DNA of 64,000 nucleotides from Cordylochernes scorpioides (lineage: Eukaryota > Arthropoda > Arachnida > Pseudoscorpiones > Chernetidae), in contig CP092877.1 in NCBI GenBank assembly GCA_030710605.1, positions 42,826,406 through 42,890,405 on the forward strand, in the 5' to 3' direction. Made by a program: the position numbers and the translations under genes. Every line of letters begins with the position of its first letter. Position 1 is the stretch's first letter. Positions 42,873 through 52,691 of the stretch are shown here, piece by piece. The notes beneath the pieces are model-generated. The model was not told where the DNA came from, searched no databases, and saw only the letters and a program-made list of their open reading frames with translations.

Positions 42873-42926
42873 AGCTTGCACCACGCTGATGAGGGCCAAC
42901 AGCCCGAAACGCGTCCGTGGTTAGCT
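42873..42926 (+). ncRNA. Hammerhead ribozyme A2
   Basis: 338 bp downstream of A1 and identical in all core and stem positions: CTGATGA at 42886-42892, GGGC/GCCC, GAAA at 42906-42909, CCACG/CGTGG. Predicted cleavage after C42915, so A1-A2 cleavage would release a 338-nt monomer. Confidence 0.88.
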
Positions 42927-43222
42927 TTTCTTGATTAATCAAGAATGGGTATTTGGCCAATTCTGGAATAATTAAAAATCAACGAGAATAGTTGATATTT
43001 ATTCCGAAAGATGGCGCCAGCCATCAGCAACTTTCAGTTGCACGATAAGAAGATGCCTTTTTCTTAATATATTTATATATATATATATATAAAGAGACAA
43101 AGGTCGCCTCTCCCGTCAAAATAGACGTCAAAACTAGACGCCATCTATTGACCGTCGCCGCAACTAGCGGCCTCGGGTCGGTGATAAAGCCACAAACACC
43201 AGCTTTGGCAAACTGAAAAGCG

Positions 43223-43277
43223 TCCAACTAGAGACCATGGTTTCGGGCTAATGGCCCTCGTCAGTCTAGGGCAGACT
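43223..43277 (-). ncRNA. Hammerhead ribozyme B1
   Basis: On the minus strand: CTGACGA (43258-43264), stem II GGGC/GCCC with loop CATTA, GAAA, minimal stem III ACCATGGT, and stem I CTAGA/TCTAG extended by GTCT/GGAC with one wobble. All invariant core positions match (CUGANGA...GAAA). Predicted cleavage is after the C following ACCATGGT. Confidence 0.85.
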
Positions 43278-43538
43278 TTATTCCATGAGATCCACACGGG
43301 ATCTAATGGAATCTTGACAATCTGCCAAAGAGGTGTTTATCTGGCAAAGTGGCTGGGCCAAATCTATGGCTAAAATATAGATGGAAATTTTGCCGGGAGG
43401 ATATTGATATGAAGAGACAAAGGTCGCCTCTCCCGTCAAAATAGACGTCAAAACTAGACGCCATCTATTGACCGTCGCCGCAACAAGCCTCGGGTCGGTG
43501 ACAAAGCCACAAACACCAGCTTTGGAAAACTGAAAAGC

Positions 43539-43593
43539 GTCCAGCTAGAGACCATGGTTTCGGGCTAATGGCCCTCGTCAGTCTAGGAAGGAC
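43539..43593 (-). ncRNA. Hammerhead ribozyme B2
   Basis: Same fold as B1, 316 bp away, with outer stem I GTCC/GGAC fully Watson-Crick. Core CTGACGA, GGGC/GCCC and GAAA are intact. Confidence 0.85.
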
Positions 43594-43781
43594 TTTGTTC
43601 CATGAGATCTACACGGATTCTCATGGAATCTTGACAATCTGCCAAAGAGATGGCGTCTAGTTTTGACGTCTATTTTGACGGGAGAGGCCCAGAGATTTGG
43701 CCCAGTCACTTTGCCAGCTAAACACCTCTTTGGCAGATTGTCAAGATTCCATTAGATCCTGTGTGGATCTCATGAGATAAA

Positions 43782-43836
43782 GTCCGCCCTAGACTGACGA
43801 GGGCCAATTGCCCGAAACCATGGTCTCTAGGTGGAC
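43782..43836 (+). ncRNA. Hammerhead ribozyme B3
   Basis: Plus-strand copy. GTCC (43782-43785), CCTAGA (43788-43793), CTGACGA (43794-43800), GGGC-CAATT-GCCC, GAAA (43814-43817), ACCATGGT, C43825, TCTAGG (43826-43831), GGAC (43833-43836). The loop differs from B1/B2 while the stems are kept. Confidence 0.87.
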
Positions 43837-44006
43837 GCTTTTCAGTTTGCCAAAGCTGGTGTTTGTGGCTTTGTCACCGACCCGAGGCCGCTAGTTGCGG
43901 CGACGGTCAATAGATGGCGTCTAGTTTTGACGTCTATTTTGACGGGAAAGGCGACCTTTGTCTCTTTATATCAATATCCTCCCGGCAAAATATCCATCTA
44001 TATATA

Positions 44007-44376
44007 TGTGGCAATATAATAATAAGAAGGTGGGAAAAGAGAAATAATCACACCACAAGTTGGAGAAGGGACCCGGGCAACCAGCGAGAGAGAGACGGCC
44101 CGGCCACCGCTGAACGGCCGGCCGTTCGTATCGCACACAATTCCCCAACTCCCCTAATATTCCTGAGGTTCCAAGTAACGGGCCCCTTGGAATGTCGCTG
44201 ATATCTCAAGTGACCAGACTTTACATCCTGTCTTAATAGTCCCGAGAACTCACGGGCCTCTGGTCGCCCCTTGGAATGTCGCTAGTGTCTTAAATGACCT
44301 TACTTTAGCTGCCCGTCTCTATCGGGCTTGACAGTTGGTTTGCTTTATTATTCCAAGAAGAGTATATATTATGACA
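44007..44376 (-). repeat. Element D 3' LTR
   Basis: 370 bp; differs from the other LTR at a small number of sites (for example AATAATAAGAAGG against AATAATAATAAGG). Confidence 0.88.
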
Positions 44377-46430
44377 TATGGCCCCCGTTGAAGTAGGCTG
44401 AACATGGTTTTAGTATACTTAAAGCTGGAAAAGCCAGAAATAAAGAAAATAATTTTACAGTTGAAATTATGTAAATAAAATATTGTATAGTACACAAGGA
44501 AATATTATTTATAAGCAGTTTTACAACACCGGAGAGTTTGTTATTTAAGGGATTTTTTGATAATATCAAAATTATAAAAGGCTATATACAATAACATCTA
44601 ATGTATTATAAGTTAAATGCTATTGAGAGGTGTGAACAACGAGAAGGGGAGTCACAAACACATGATGAAATTATGAAGGTCATTAAGACTGGGGAACTCT
44701 ACACTTCAAGATATTTTTCAGGCCGACATGGAAAGGGGAAACTTGGCATGGGCTTTCTATGCTATAGGTGTAGAGTACGAGAAATGAGGTTGAGAGTGGA
44801 AATTGCGTGAGTTCAGAACTGAGGTAAACATAGGACTACATACAATGTTAGAATTTTGGCGAACAGAGCGAGGGGAAACTGGCTTTGGGCCATTCTACCT
44901 TATATATGCAGTTACTCGTGTAGCGAGTCAGAGGAGAAAAGTCCCGTGTGTAGGTGAGGAAGTCGCATGGACTTATAGTTAATTTGAGAAGATAAAATAG
45001 TTCGAGATACAAAGGTAGAATATAGGCGAACAGAGCGAGGGGAAACCTGCTTTGGGCCTTTCTACCTTATTTATTTAGATACTAAGAGACTCTAGTATTT
45101 TAACTAATTGGAGGAAAGTATGCACGCACAGTGCCAAAAATTGGAACGAGGACGGCGTTGACCTTTACAATTTACAAGCTTCTCGTACACGAGTTGATTT
45201 CGCGACGGGTTGAACGTAAAACCCATGTCTGCGCGAAATGATGACGGACCGGACAGAATCAGCGACGATGTTTAACGTACCTTCGTGGGAATATCGGAGG
45301 TAGGTTATATCGTGCTGGTATGGACAAGGGACAAACATAAATTTGAAGACAGGGTCCGTGTGGCAAATGTGTGGCGCGAGAAGAAGGAGCGAACTGTGCC
45401 GCTCGATGCAGATTGTTCAAGTGCGAACAAAAGGGAGTTGATAAACATCTAGCAGTTAGTCAATCTGCATCCTGTGACGAACACACCAGTGGCTAGATGG
45501 TGTGGGTCGGTGGATATGTTAGAGAGAAACTACAAAATATTATCATAAATGAAGAGTGGAGATTAGTGGAAATAGTAGTTCGATAATTGATTAATCAATA
45601 ATTCTATAGAGGGGCGTGGGCTGGTAAAAGGTTGACAAAGTTATAAGAATGAGAGGGGCTTTCGGGGGAAGATTGATAAGGGTTGGTTGTAAGCAAGGCT
45701 CACGTGGTGGTTGGAATTCTTCTACGCCTAAGATTCAGAGTGAATTATCAGTCGTTTAGGGCAAGAAATTATTTTTTGTGAGCCGTGCTTACAAGTATGA
45801 GAGAAGGTCATATACAAATTCGTACAAATGGTTAGGTAGTGGAAAACTATTTTTGTAGATAACTTGATTATGAAAATATAGTATGGATAATAAAATCATT
45901 GTTAATAGGCGTGGAGAGAATTAATGGAGCTATTTATAGAAATATTGGCATCAGAGTTTACAAGGAATGACTTCTTTGAATAATGAATGGTAGGGGTAAA
46001 ACAATTGAACTTACAGGTTATGTTTGTTTAGAGAGAAAGTAGATTCATTGAGTTCATTGAGGGAGGGTTCTGTCTGTAGGTACTGTAGGTGCCAGTGTTG
46101 TCCGACACAGTAGTGGCAGGAATATGGCGGAGTCCATGGTGGTGGAAGGTGTCCTGCCCTGGCGCGGCGATCGTTCTTGGGCAGATCTAGTGCTGGGAGA
46201 AGTGTGCGGCAGGTTCATCTCCGTCGTAGGTGATCACTTTTTCCGGATCACGGTTCAAGAGTTGGCCGAGGCAGAGGGTGAGGGTTCGAAGGGAAGTGGC
46301 TACAGTTGAGTTGGTTGTGGGACTTGGCTGTGGATTTGTCCGATCACCATGGCTTTGCTTCTTTTTTCTTCATATTCTAGTGATATGGGAATTTGTTTCA
46401 CGGCCAGGTCTTATCCTGTCGACTTTCTAA

Positions 46431-46800
46431 TGTGGCAATATAATAATAATAAGGTGGGGAAAGAGAAATAATCACACCACAAGTTGGAGAAGGGACCCAG
46501 GCAACCAGCGAGAGAGAGACGGCCCGGCCACCGCTGAGCGGCCGGCCGTTCGTATCGCACACAATTCCCCAACTCCCCTAATAGTCCTGAGGTTCCAAGT
46601 AACGGGCCCCTTGGAATGTCGCTGATATCTCAAGTGACCGGACTTTACATCCTGTCTTAATAGTCCCGAGAACTCACGGGCCTCTGGTCGCCCCTTGGAA
46701 TGTCGCTAGTGTCTTAAATGACCTTACCTTAGCTGCCCGTCTCTCTCTGGGTTGAATGTAGGTTTGCTTTATTATTCCAGGAAGAGTATATATTATGACA
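46431..46800 (-). repeat. Element D 5' LTR
   Basis: 370 bp, ends in TATTATGACA followed by a TATATATATA run that continues the flank seen at 44001. Confidence 0.88.
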
Positions 46801-46835
46801 TATATATATATCTTAAATATGTTCAATCATATTAA

Positions 46836-47033
46836 CAAATAAACCAGGCGAACCCAATCTCATCTGAGTACCTGAAGTAGCAGAGGGCATAAGGCCAAAC
46901 AACGGCAACAAGTCGGTCAACATTTTTAACTATTGTTAACACTAAACAGATGGATGGGTACGCCACTACAAAAACAAAACATAAGAATGCACACCCTAGA
47001 TATGCTAGGCAAATTCTGCGAACCATTCTGTCA
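46836..47033 (-). CDS. Possible host exon, odorant-receptor-like membrane protein
   Basis: The minus strand after TTATTGACAG (a plausible splice acceptor at 47034) reads MVRRICLAYLG, a long hydrophobic segment (FLCFVFVVAYPSICLVLTIV), DRLVAVVWPYALCYF and FAWF. One membrane span followed by a Trp-Pro-aromatic motif recalls insect odorant receptors, but similarity is by style only. The donor is not clear (GTTAAT at the left end). No neighbouring exon was found; the transposon at 47199 would lie in the adjoining intron. Confidence 0.35.
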
Positions 47034-47869
47034 ATAAAGGTCATTTCCATTAGTAGTCAATATCACTTCCAGGCAGTAAACGAGAGTCAAATGTAACAAT
47101 GTGACACTTGCTTGGTAATAATTGCTCAAATCTTTTCTTCTTGAAAGGTTATAATATTTGATATTATTTAATCAAGTAATGAGATATTTACAGATATACA
47201 GGGTGATCCAAAAGTCCCGCACTATTTTAAAAATTAATAACTCCGCGAATATTTGCGCTAGAGAAATGCGGTAAACACCATTGTGTTCAGGATGCAATGG
47301 GATTTTTTATGGCAAATAATGAAAAATTCGAAATTGATTTTAGTTACAATTTTATTCGCCAGATGGCGCGCTACCAGAATCAGAGATTCAGCGGCCAAAT
47401 TGTTTGATAAATATAACTGATCGACACGTATTTTTCCTTTTTGAATACCAGGAAAGAACCCTAATAACATCAAATAACAAATTAATAAAACACCACTTCG
47501 CCAAAAGTATGAAGAATTGGTTAACTAATTTTTAAATACAATCAGAGATATGTAAAATAGGTAAATGCAAATTAAAACATGTAGCAAAAAAAAATTGATA
47601 TTTTAGATACGGTTTGTGTTTCCGAAGATAATAAATTTCTAATATTTTTAATTTAACTCTCTCTCAGTATCGATTATATTTATTTTAATTCATTTGAAAA
47701 ATATGTATTGGTTAACAATTTTTAAATACAATCAGAGATATGTAAAATAGGTAAATGCAAATTAAAACATGTAGCAAAAAAAAATTTTATATTTTAGATA
47801 CGGTTTGTGTTTCCGAAGATAATAAATTTCTAATTTTTAATTTAATTCTGGAATGCCGTTGTTGTTGTC

Positions 47870-48675
47870 GTGTCCAATAAAGAGCCTCAGATGTATCCAT
47901 GCATCTCCATCACAGCAGCAGCAATGTTCACTATCTTGGGTGTGTAAAGCTGCTGCTCTGGGTCTATGTCAAATTTCTGCATTTCGGCCATTGCTGGCTA
48001 TGAGAATATGTGGGTAGGTGTAAGTTCCATACCAGGACAATTGTTCAATGCCCTATAGGTTATTGTGCCATCTGGATGTATTGTCATTCCTTTATAGTGT
48101 TTTGTTCTAAGTCTTGTTATAGTTTTTGTCACTTTTCTCTCAGAGTTTATTTCGCATTTTGATCTTTTCTTATTTATTGTTTAATTATATTGTATTTTGA
48201 CAAAGAATCAGCGTCAAATAATGACATTTGTTCTTTCCTTTGGCTCAACTTTCTGGCTTCCTTTGCCAATTCAAATGCCATTTCATTACCCCCGATCTCA
48301 GCATGGGCAGGGATCCATTGTAGAATTCAGTTATTCTCCAATGGTTCCAGTTGGGTAAGTAACGAGTGTATTTTCTGTGTGATTTTAGTATTGCCCTTCT
48401 GAATTGCTTCTAGAGCGGATATGGAGTCGCTGTATATTAAATTTCCTTCTGCTTGATGCAGAGATGGTTGGCTAAGGCATACATCAAGGGCTTTCCAGAT
48501 AGCTGTTAGTTTACAAGTGAAGTTTGACGAAATCTGTCCTGCTCCTTCTTTGATTTTGATGTGCGTTCCATCTTGCAGTATTATGTTAATTCCGGCCCCT
48601 CCATAACTCAGGGTAAGGTCTGAAGATCCATCTGTATATGCTGTTAAAGGGGGTGGCCTAGCATTTTTAATCAAG
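47870..48675 (-). pseudogene. LINE 3' part: RNase H and C-terminus (sense segment of an inverted insertion)
   Basis: On the minus strand AYTDGSSDLTLSYGGAG, SSNFTCKLTAIWKALD, YSDSISALEAIQ and WIPAHAEIGGNEMAFELAK make an RNase H domain. Then come RLRTKHYKGMTIHPDG and YTPKIVNIAAAVMEMHG, a LINE ORF2 C-terminus ending near 47885. There are a few stops. It abuts oppositely oriented EN-RT of a similar LINE at 48679. Confidence 0.75.
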
Positions 48676-48678
48676 TAT

Positions 48679-50467
48679 TTGTACTATGAGGACATAGCCG
48701 TTAATATATCAAACACATTAGACCTCGAAGCCCAATATATCAAAGTCTACCTCAATCAAAACAAAGCCATAAACATATACAATATGTATCACCCTCCAAA
48801 CAATACACTTATTGACGATGGAACAATGGCTCAATTTCTTACAGACAACTCTTATTGTAGGTGACCTTAATGCCAAACATCAACTATGGGGATGTTCCAC
48901 GCCAAACCCAAGAGGCAAAATACTTTCAAACATATTTGACGACAATACCATCATGTGCTTAAATGATGGGAATCCTACCCATCATTCCTACAGCTATAAT
49001 ACTGCACAAGCCCTTGATATAAGTTTTTACTATCCTGACATTTTCCACAAATGCAATTAAGAAAAATTCTGGAACTTCAAAAATTCTAATTGGATATATT
49101 TCGAAAACACCATTATTAAAGCAGCCACAGTTTCAATACCAAGAGGTAATATTGAGAAATGGATTCCAAATTATACACACCAGGCAAAAAATATTCAAAC
49201 ACTTATAACTAAAAGAAATGAACTACAAAAAAGAGCACCCAAAACCAAACAAATTGTAGAACTGAACTGAACATTGTGAATGCAAAAATAAAAAGATTAT
49301 ACATAAATGTGAAAAGGGAAAAATGGAAACAAACTTGTGAAAACCTGAACCCAAGAAACCCAAATACAAAACTTTGGAATTTGGAAAACAAATTGACAGA
49401 TCCCAGTCACAAACCGAAAAAAAAAAACATATATAATTAAGAATACAGATGGTACACCAGCATTTAATGACAAAATTGCTGCCAATCTTTTAGGTAATTC
49501 ATATCAAATAAGTAGTAAAATCAAGGTTGAAACAAAAGCCCGAAGGATTATTCATGACTGTAAAAATGTCACCAGCACTCATAATATTTTCCATGAAAAA
49601 AATCATTATGAAAGAGCTAGCTTATGCATTAGAAAACACTGACCTTAACAAGACTCCTGGGCCAGATGGAATCCATGGCCGAATGATATCAAACTTGGGC
49701 AAAAATGGCAAAGAAAGACTTCTTGATATTTTCAATAACTCCTGGAAGACTGGAAAATTGTCTCAAGACGGTAAAACTGCAACAATAATTCCCATTTAAA
49801 AACTTGACAAATCTGCTGATGACCCAAAAAACTACCGACCTATCTCCCTCATAAGTATTTTCTGAAAATTAATGGAAAAAATTATACTCAGACGACTCAC
49901 CTACCACCCCGACACAAGAAATCTCTTACCTGAAGAACAATATGGATTTAGGAAAGGACATGGGACAATAGACCAACTCTTATTTTTCACACAAAAGGTA
50001 AAAGATGCACAAAACAGAAAACCAACTAACCACACAATAGCTGCTTTTTTAGACCTTACACAAGCTTTTGATAAAGTATGGGAAAACAATTTTTTACAAA
50101 ATTATACAAACATTTCAAAATTGACGGAAAAGCTATCACTTGGATAAATGATTCCCTTAAAAATAGATACATCAGGGTCAAATATGATGGAATTCTATCT
50201 GAAACCTTCAAATTGTATCAAGGATTACCACAAGGATCAGTCCTTAGCCCAAATCTCTTCACCCTATTTATTGCAGGCATAGAAGAAATATTTTCACATA
50301 AAACCAATATTGGACTTTTCGCTGATGACATTATTCTATGGAGCAGCAATACTAACTGGAAAAAAGTTGAAAGAGATTTGAACAAGACTCTTTTCCACCT
50401 AGAAAAATTTGCTAATAAACATAAATCGAGAAAATATCTTGTTGATGGAAGTTTCTTGCTTGTTTAA
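48679..50467 (+). pseudogene. LINE endonuclease-RT segment (inverted part)
   Basis: Plus-strand coding: endonuclease with IYNMYHPPNN, VGDLNAKHQLWG and ALDISFYYPD; then RT with KTPGPDGIHG, NYRPISLISIF, QYGFRKGHGT, FLDLTQAFDKV, GLPQGSVLSPNLF and the catalytic FADD near 50315. The wording is Jockey-like. Frame breaks occur at about 48850, 49070-49530, 49798 and 50095. Placed next to the minus-strand RNase H end, the order is what twin priming produces: the 5' part inverted, with the RT thumb lost at the join. Confidence 0.78.
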
Positions 50468-51350
50468 CTAACTGGTTTATATTATTTTTAGAGTCCTGTC
50501 TTCATTCGTATATTTGAGTTTGGAAGTACTTGAAAGACATTCAGCAATTATGTCAGCCATCTGTTTGTTCTCGTTCTCGCTGTTCTATTCATATCGGTTA
50601 GAGTAATGGAGGTTTGGTGTTGGTTTTGATTGTTTTCTAACACTCTAATCATATTCCAGTGTTGGCTGTCCTTTCTTGGATCCATTTTTTCGCAGAATTC
50701 TGCCATTTTTCTCTTGTTTGCATATCCAAATTTCTTGTTCTATTTTGTGACTAATTTCAATGTGTTACTTTCTCTTTTCTTCTGTTTTATTTTTTAAAGA
50801 AGTTCATTGATATTGTCTCTCTCTGCAATCATTGCCTCGATGTTGTGGTTCTTCCAGTAAGGTATCCACAGGTCTAACGTCTCCTTCTAGGTATCGATGC
50901 TTTTGCAGCTTTTGATATATTCGAAGAGAAGTTTTCCAAGTTTTTGTCAAGCGTTCTGTAATTCAATTTTTCGTTGCACAGTTCTTCAAGCTTTTCTGTG
51001 AATTTTTTTCAAGTCGGCTTTCCTAAAGTTCCATGTTCCTTTATTCTGTTGGACATTCTCAATTTTGAAGTTTAGGGTTGTTAAAATTGGTCTGTGGTCA
51101 CTGATTGCACCTCTCAGGATTTTCCATTGTGTTGTGGGTGCGATGTTGAAATTTATCGCTGTGATGTCTATTGCGGATTCTGTGCCTGTGGACTTGGATA
51201 GATAGGTGTTCTCTCCCTTATTTAATGGTATAAGGTCGAGGTCGATGACCTTTGTTATCCTGGACAGATGATCCCCAAGTTGAACTTTTGGCGTTAAAAT
51301 CACCGAGTATGATTGTGATATCAGAAGAGGCTTCACTTAATGTCTCTATT
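50468..51350 (-). pseudogene. Second LINE fragment: endonuclease end and EN-RT linker
   Basis: Minus strand shows ITIILGDFNAKSSTWGSS, IDITAINFNI and GAISDHRPIL (the endonuclease SDH), then a linker with WIPYWKNHNIEAM. The endonuclease wording differs from the 48.7-kb copy, so this is a separate LINE. It cuts the transposase N-terminus at about 51350. Confidence 0.65.
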
Positions 51351-51352
51351 GT

Positions 51353-52097
51353 GTGTACCCATACAAAATTCAAAGATTTCACGAGCTGAAAGCTGGCGAT
51401 TTTGAGATGCGTCAAGAATTCGCTGCATGGGTTTTCCGGAAAATTGATATTGATGAAAACTGGCTGTCGAATGTTCTGTGGACAGATGATGCTCACTTTT
51501 CCCTAAACGGAGAATTTAACATTCAAAACAGCCGCTTTTGGGCAACAGAAAACCCTAGGATTTTTACCGAAATGCCACTTTATCAGCCTAGAGTTACAGT
51601 TTTGTGTGGGTTCACTTCTTCTTTTATTATTGGGCCATTTTTCTTTGAAAAATCAATGGAAGAACTTTTAAAACCGTCTGTAACTGGTGAACGTTATGTT
51701 TAACTTTTGAGAGAAAAGGGTATTCCCATATTGCAGGGAAAAAGCACTAAGCGAAATAACATTCATGCAAGATGGAGGACCTCCTCATATCTCCCGAGGT
51801 GCCAAACAATTGCTGAAGAATACGTTCGTTGAAAATCGTGTGATAAGTCGCCACTTTATATACCAGTGGCCTCCAAGATCACCAGATTTGACGCCTTGTG
51901 ATTTTTGTTTATGGGAGTACATTAAATCGTGTGTTTATCAATGCTGGCCTACCACATTGGCCATGTTGAAGGCTTCTATCAGATGGCACGTTTTATCAAT
52001 TTCAACAGATATGTTATTTAATGCTGTCCATTCTGTCATTTATCGTCTGCAGGCGGTGATTGAGAATGAAGGGTGCCACATTGAGCAAGGATTGTGA
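51353..52097 (+). pseudogene. DDD transposase, C-terminal two thirds
   Basis: LWTDDAHFSLNG (first Asp), IIGPFFFE, then after a stop at about 51702 and a frameshift near 51735 FMQDGGPPH (second Asp) and WPPRSPDLTPCDFCLWEY (third acid, Asp). The gap between the second and third acids is 42 residues by my count. It belongs to the IS630/Tc1/mariner group in the broad sense. The N-terminal DNA-binding part is missing. It is the likely transposase of the long-inverted-end element. Confidence 0.75.
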
Positions 52098-52129
52098 CCT
52101 AATACAAGAGAGAAGGCAGCTACCTCATG

Positions 52130-52691
52130 TGTTATATAAGCTGCCATGTATTATATTGAAGCGATGCAGCAGAGAAATAGAAGAGAAGACGCGGGGAAGC
52201 CAAGAGAGAAGGTATGCCGGGGCTCCCCCAGGGAAGTGTAGATTGACAAATTCCAGAGGGGGGGGTGGCAGACGGTAGACGGCAGTCCAGCCGGCGCCGC
52301 CGTGGAGAAGGGGGCAGAGGGGAGTCCAGCTGACGTCGCCGTGGGGAAGGGATCAGCCGAGCCCAGCTGGTGCCGCAGTGGAAGGAAGCTGGCCGGCCTG
52401 CCGAGGATTTGTGTGTGCCGAGAAGACATGGCAGTCTGGGGAGAGAAGTCTGTCTGAGAAGTGGGCTCCGAGCGTGTGGCCGTATGGACTGACCGGGAAG
52501 ACGGTAGCGGAGAAGGATCCCTCTAGTGGCGGACATTGAAGGCAAGTTAATCTTCTACTGTATAGTTACTTATATCCCTTTCAAAGATCTGGTAATAAAT
52601 CCATAGTACTAAGCTGTATCCAAAACGAACTCACATTGTCTTCTCAGTAAACCTTGAACGCAAACATCGACGGCTGAGAAGCGTCGTAACA
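52130..52691. repeat. Possible solo LTR in the transposon
   Basis: GC-rich block bounded by TGTTA and TAACA, inserted just after the transposase stop. It has TTATATAAG near its left end and AATAAATCC near 52593. No target duplication could be matched, so the call is tentative. Confidence 0.4.

Larger units (their letters stand above)
42262..43070 (+). repeat. Ribozyme-bearing tandem repeat family A (339-bp units)
   Basis: TCAAGAATGGGTATTTGG recurs at 42262, 42601 and 42939, giving two full units and a third cut at about 43066 by a TA run. Each complete unit ends in a hammerhead ribozyme. Units differ by only a few bases. No ORF is present. The layout of short tandem units with type I hammerheads matches metazoan retrozymes or Penelope terminal-repeat arrays. 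Confidence 0.9.
43091..44000. repeat. Ribozyme-bearing repeat family B (~320-bp units, mixed orientation)
   Basis: GAGACAAAGGTCGCCTC occurs at 43094 and 43414, so the first unit is 320 bp, on the minus strand. A second minus unit is cut near 43665, and a third lies in the opposite (plus) direction up to about 43980. All share ATAGATGGCGTCTAGTTTTG and a hammerhead. The array sits between a TA run and the LTR of element D. Confidence 0.85.
44007..46800 (-). mobile_element. Element D: non-coding LTR retrotransposon
   Basis: Two 370-bp direct repeats (44007-44376 and 46431-46800) read TGTGGCAATATAA...ATATTATGACA on the plus strand and are flanked by TA runs. Orientation is minus: AGTCGACAGGAT lies 6 bases inside the right LTR (46413-46424 as its complement), and a G-rich tract (rc of GGCCCCCGTTG, 44380-44390) lies inside the left LTR. 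The 2.05-kb interior has no ORF over 70 codons. It is a LARD/TRIM-like element that must use proteins from elsewhere. Confidence 0.88.
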
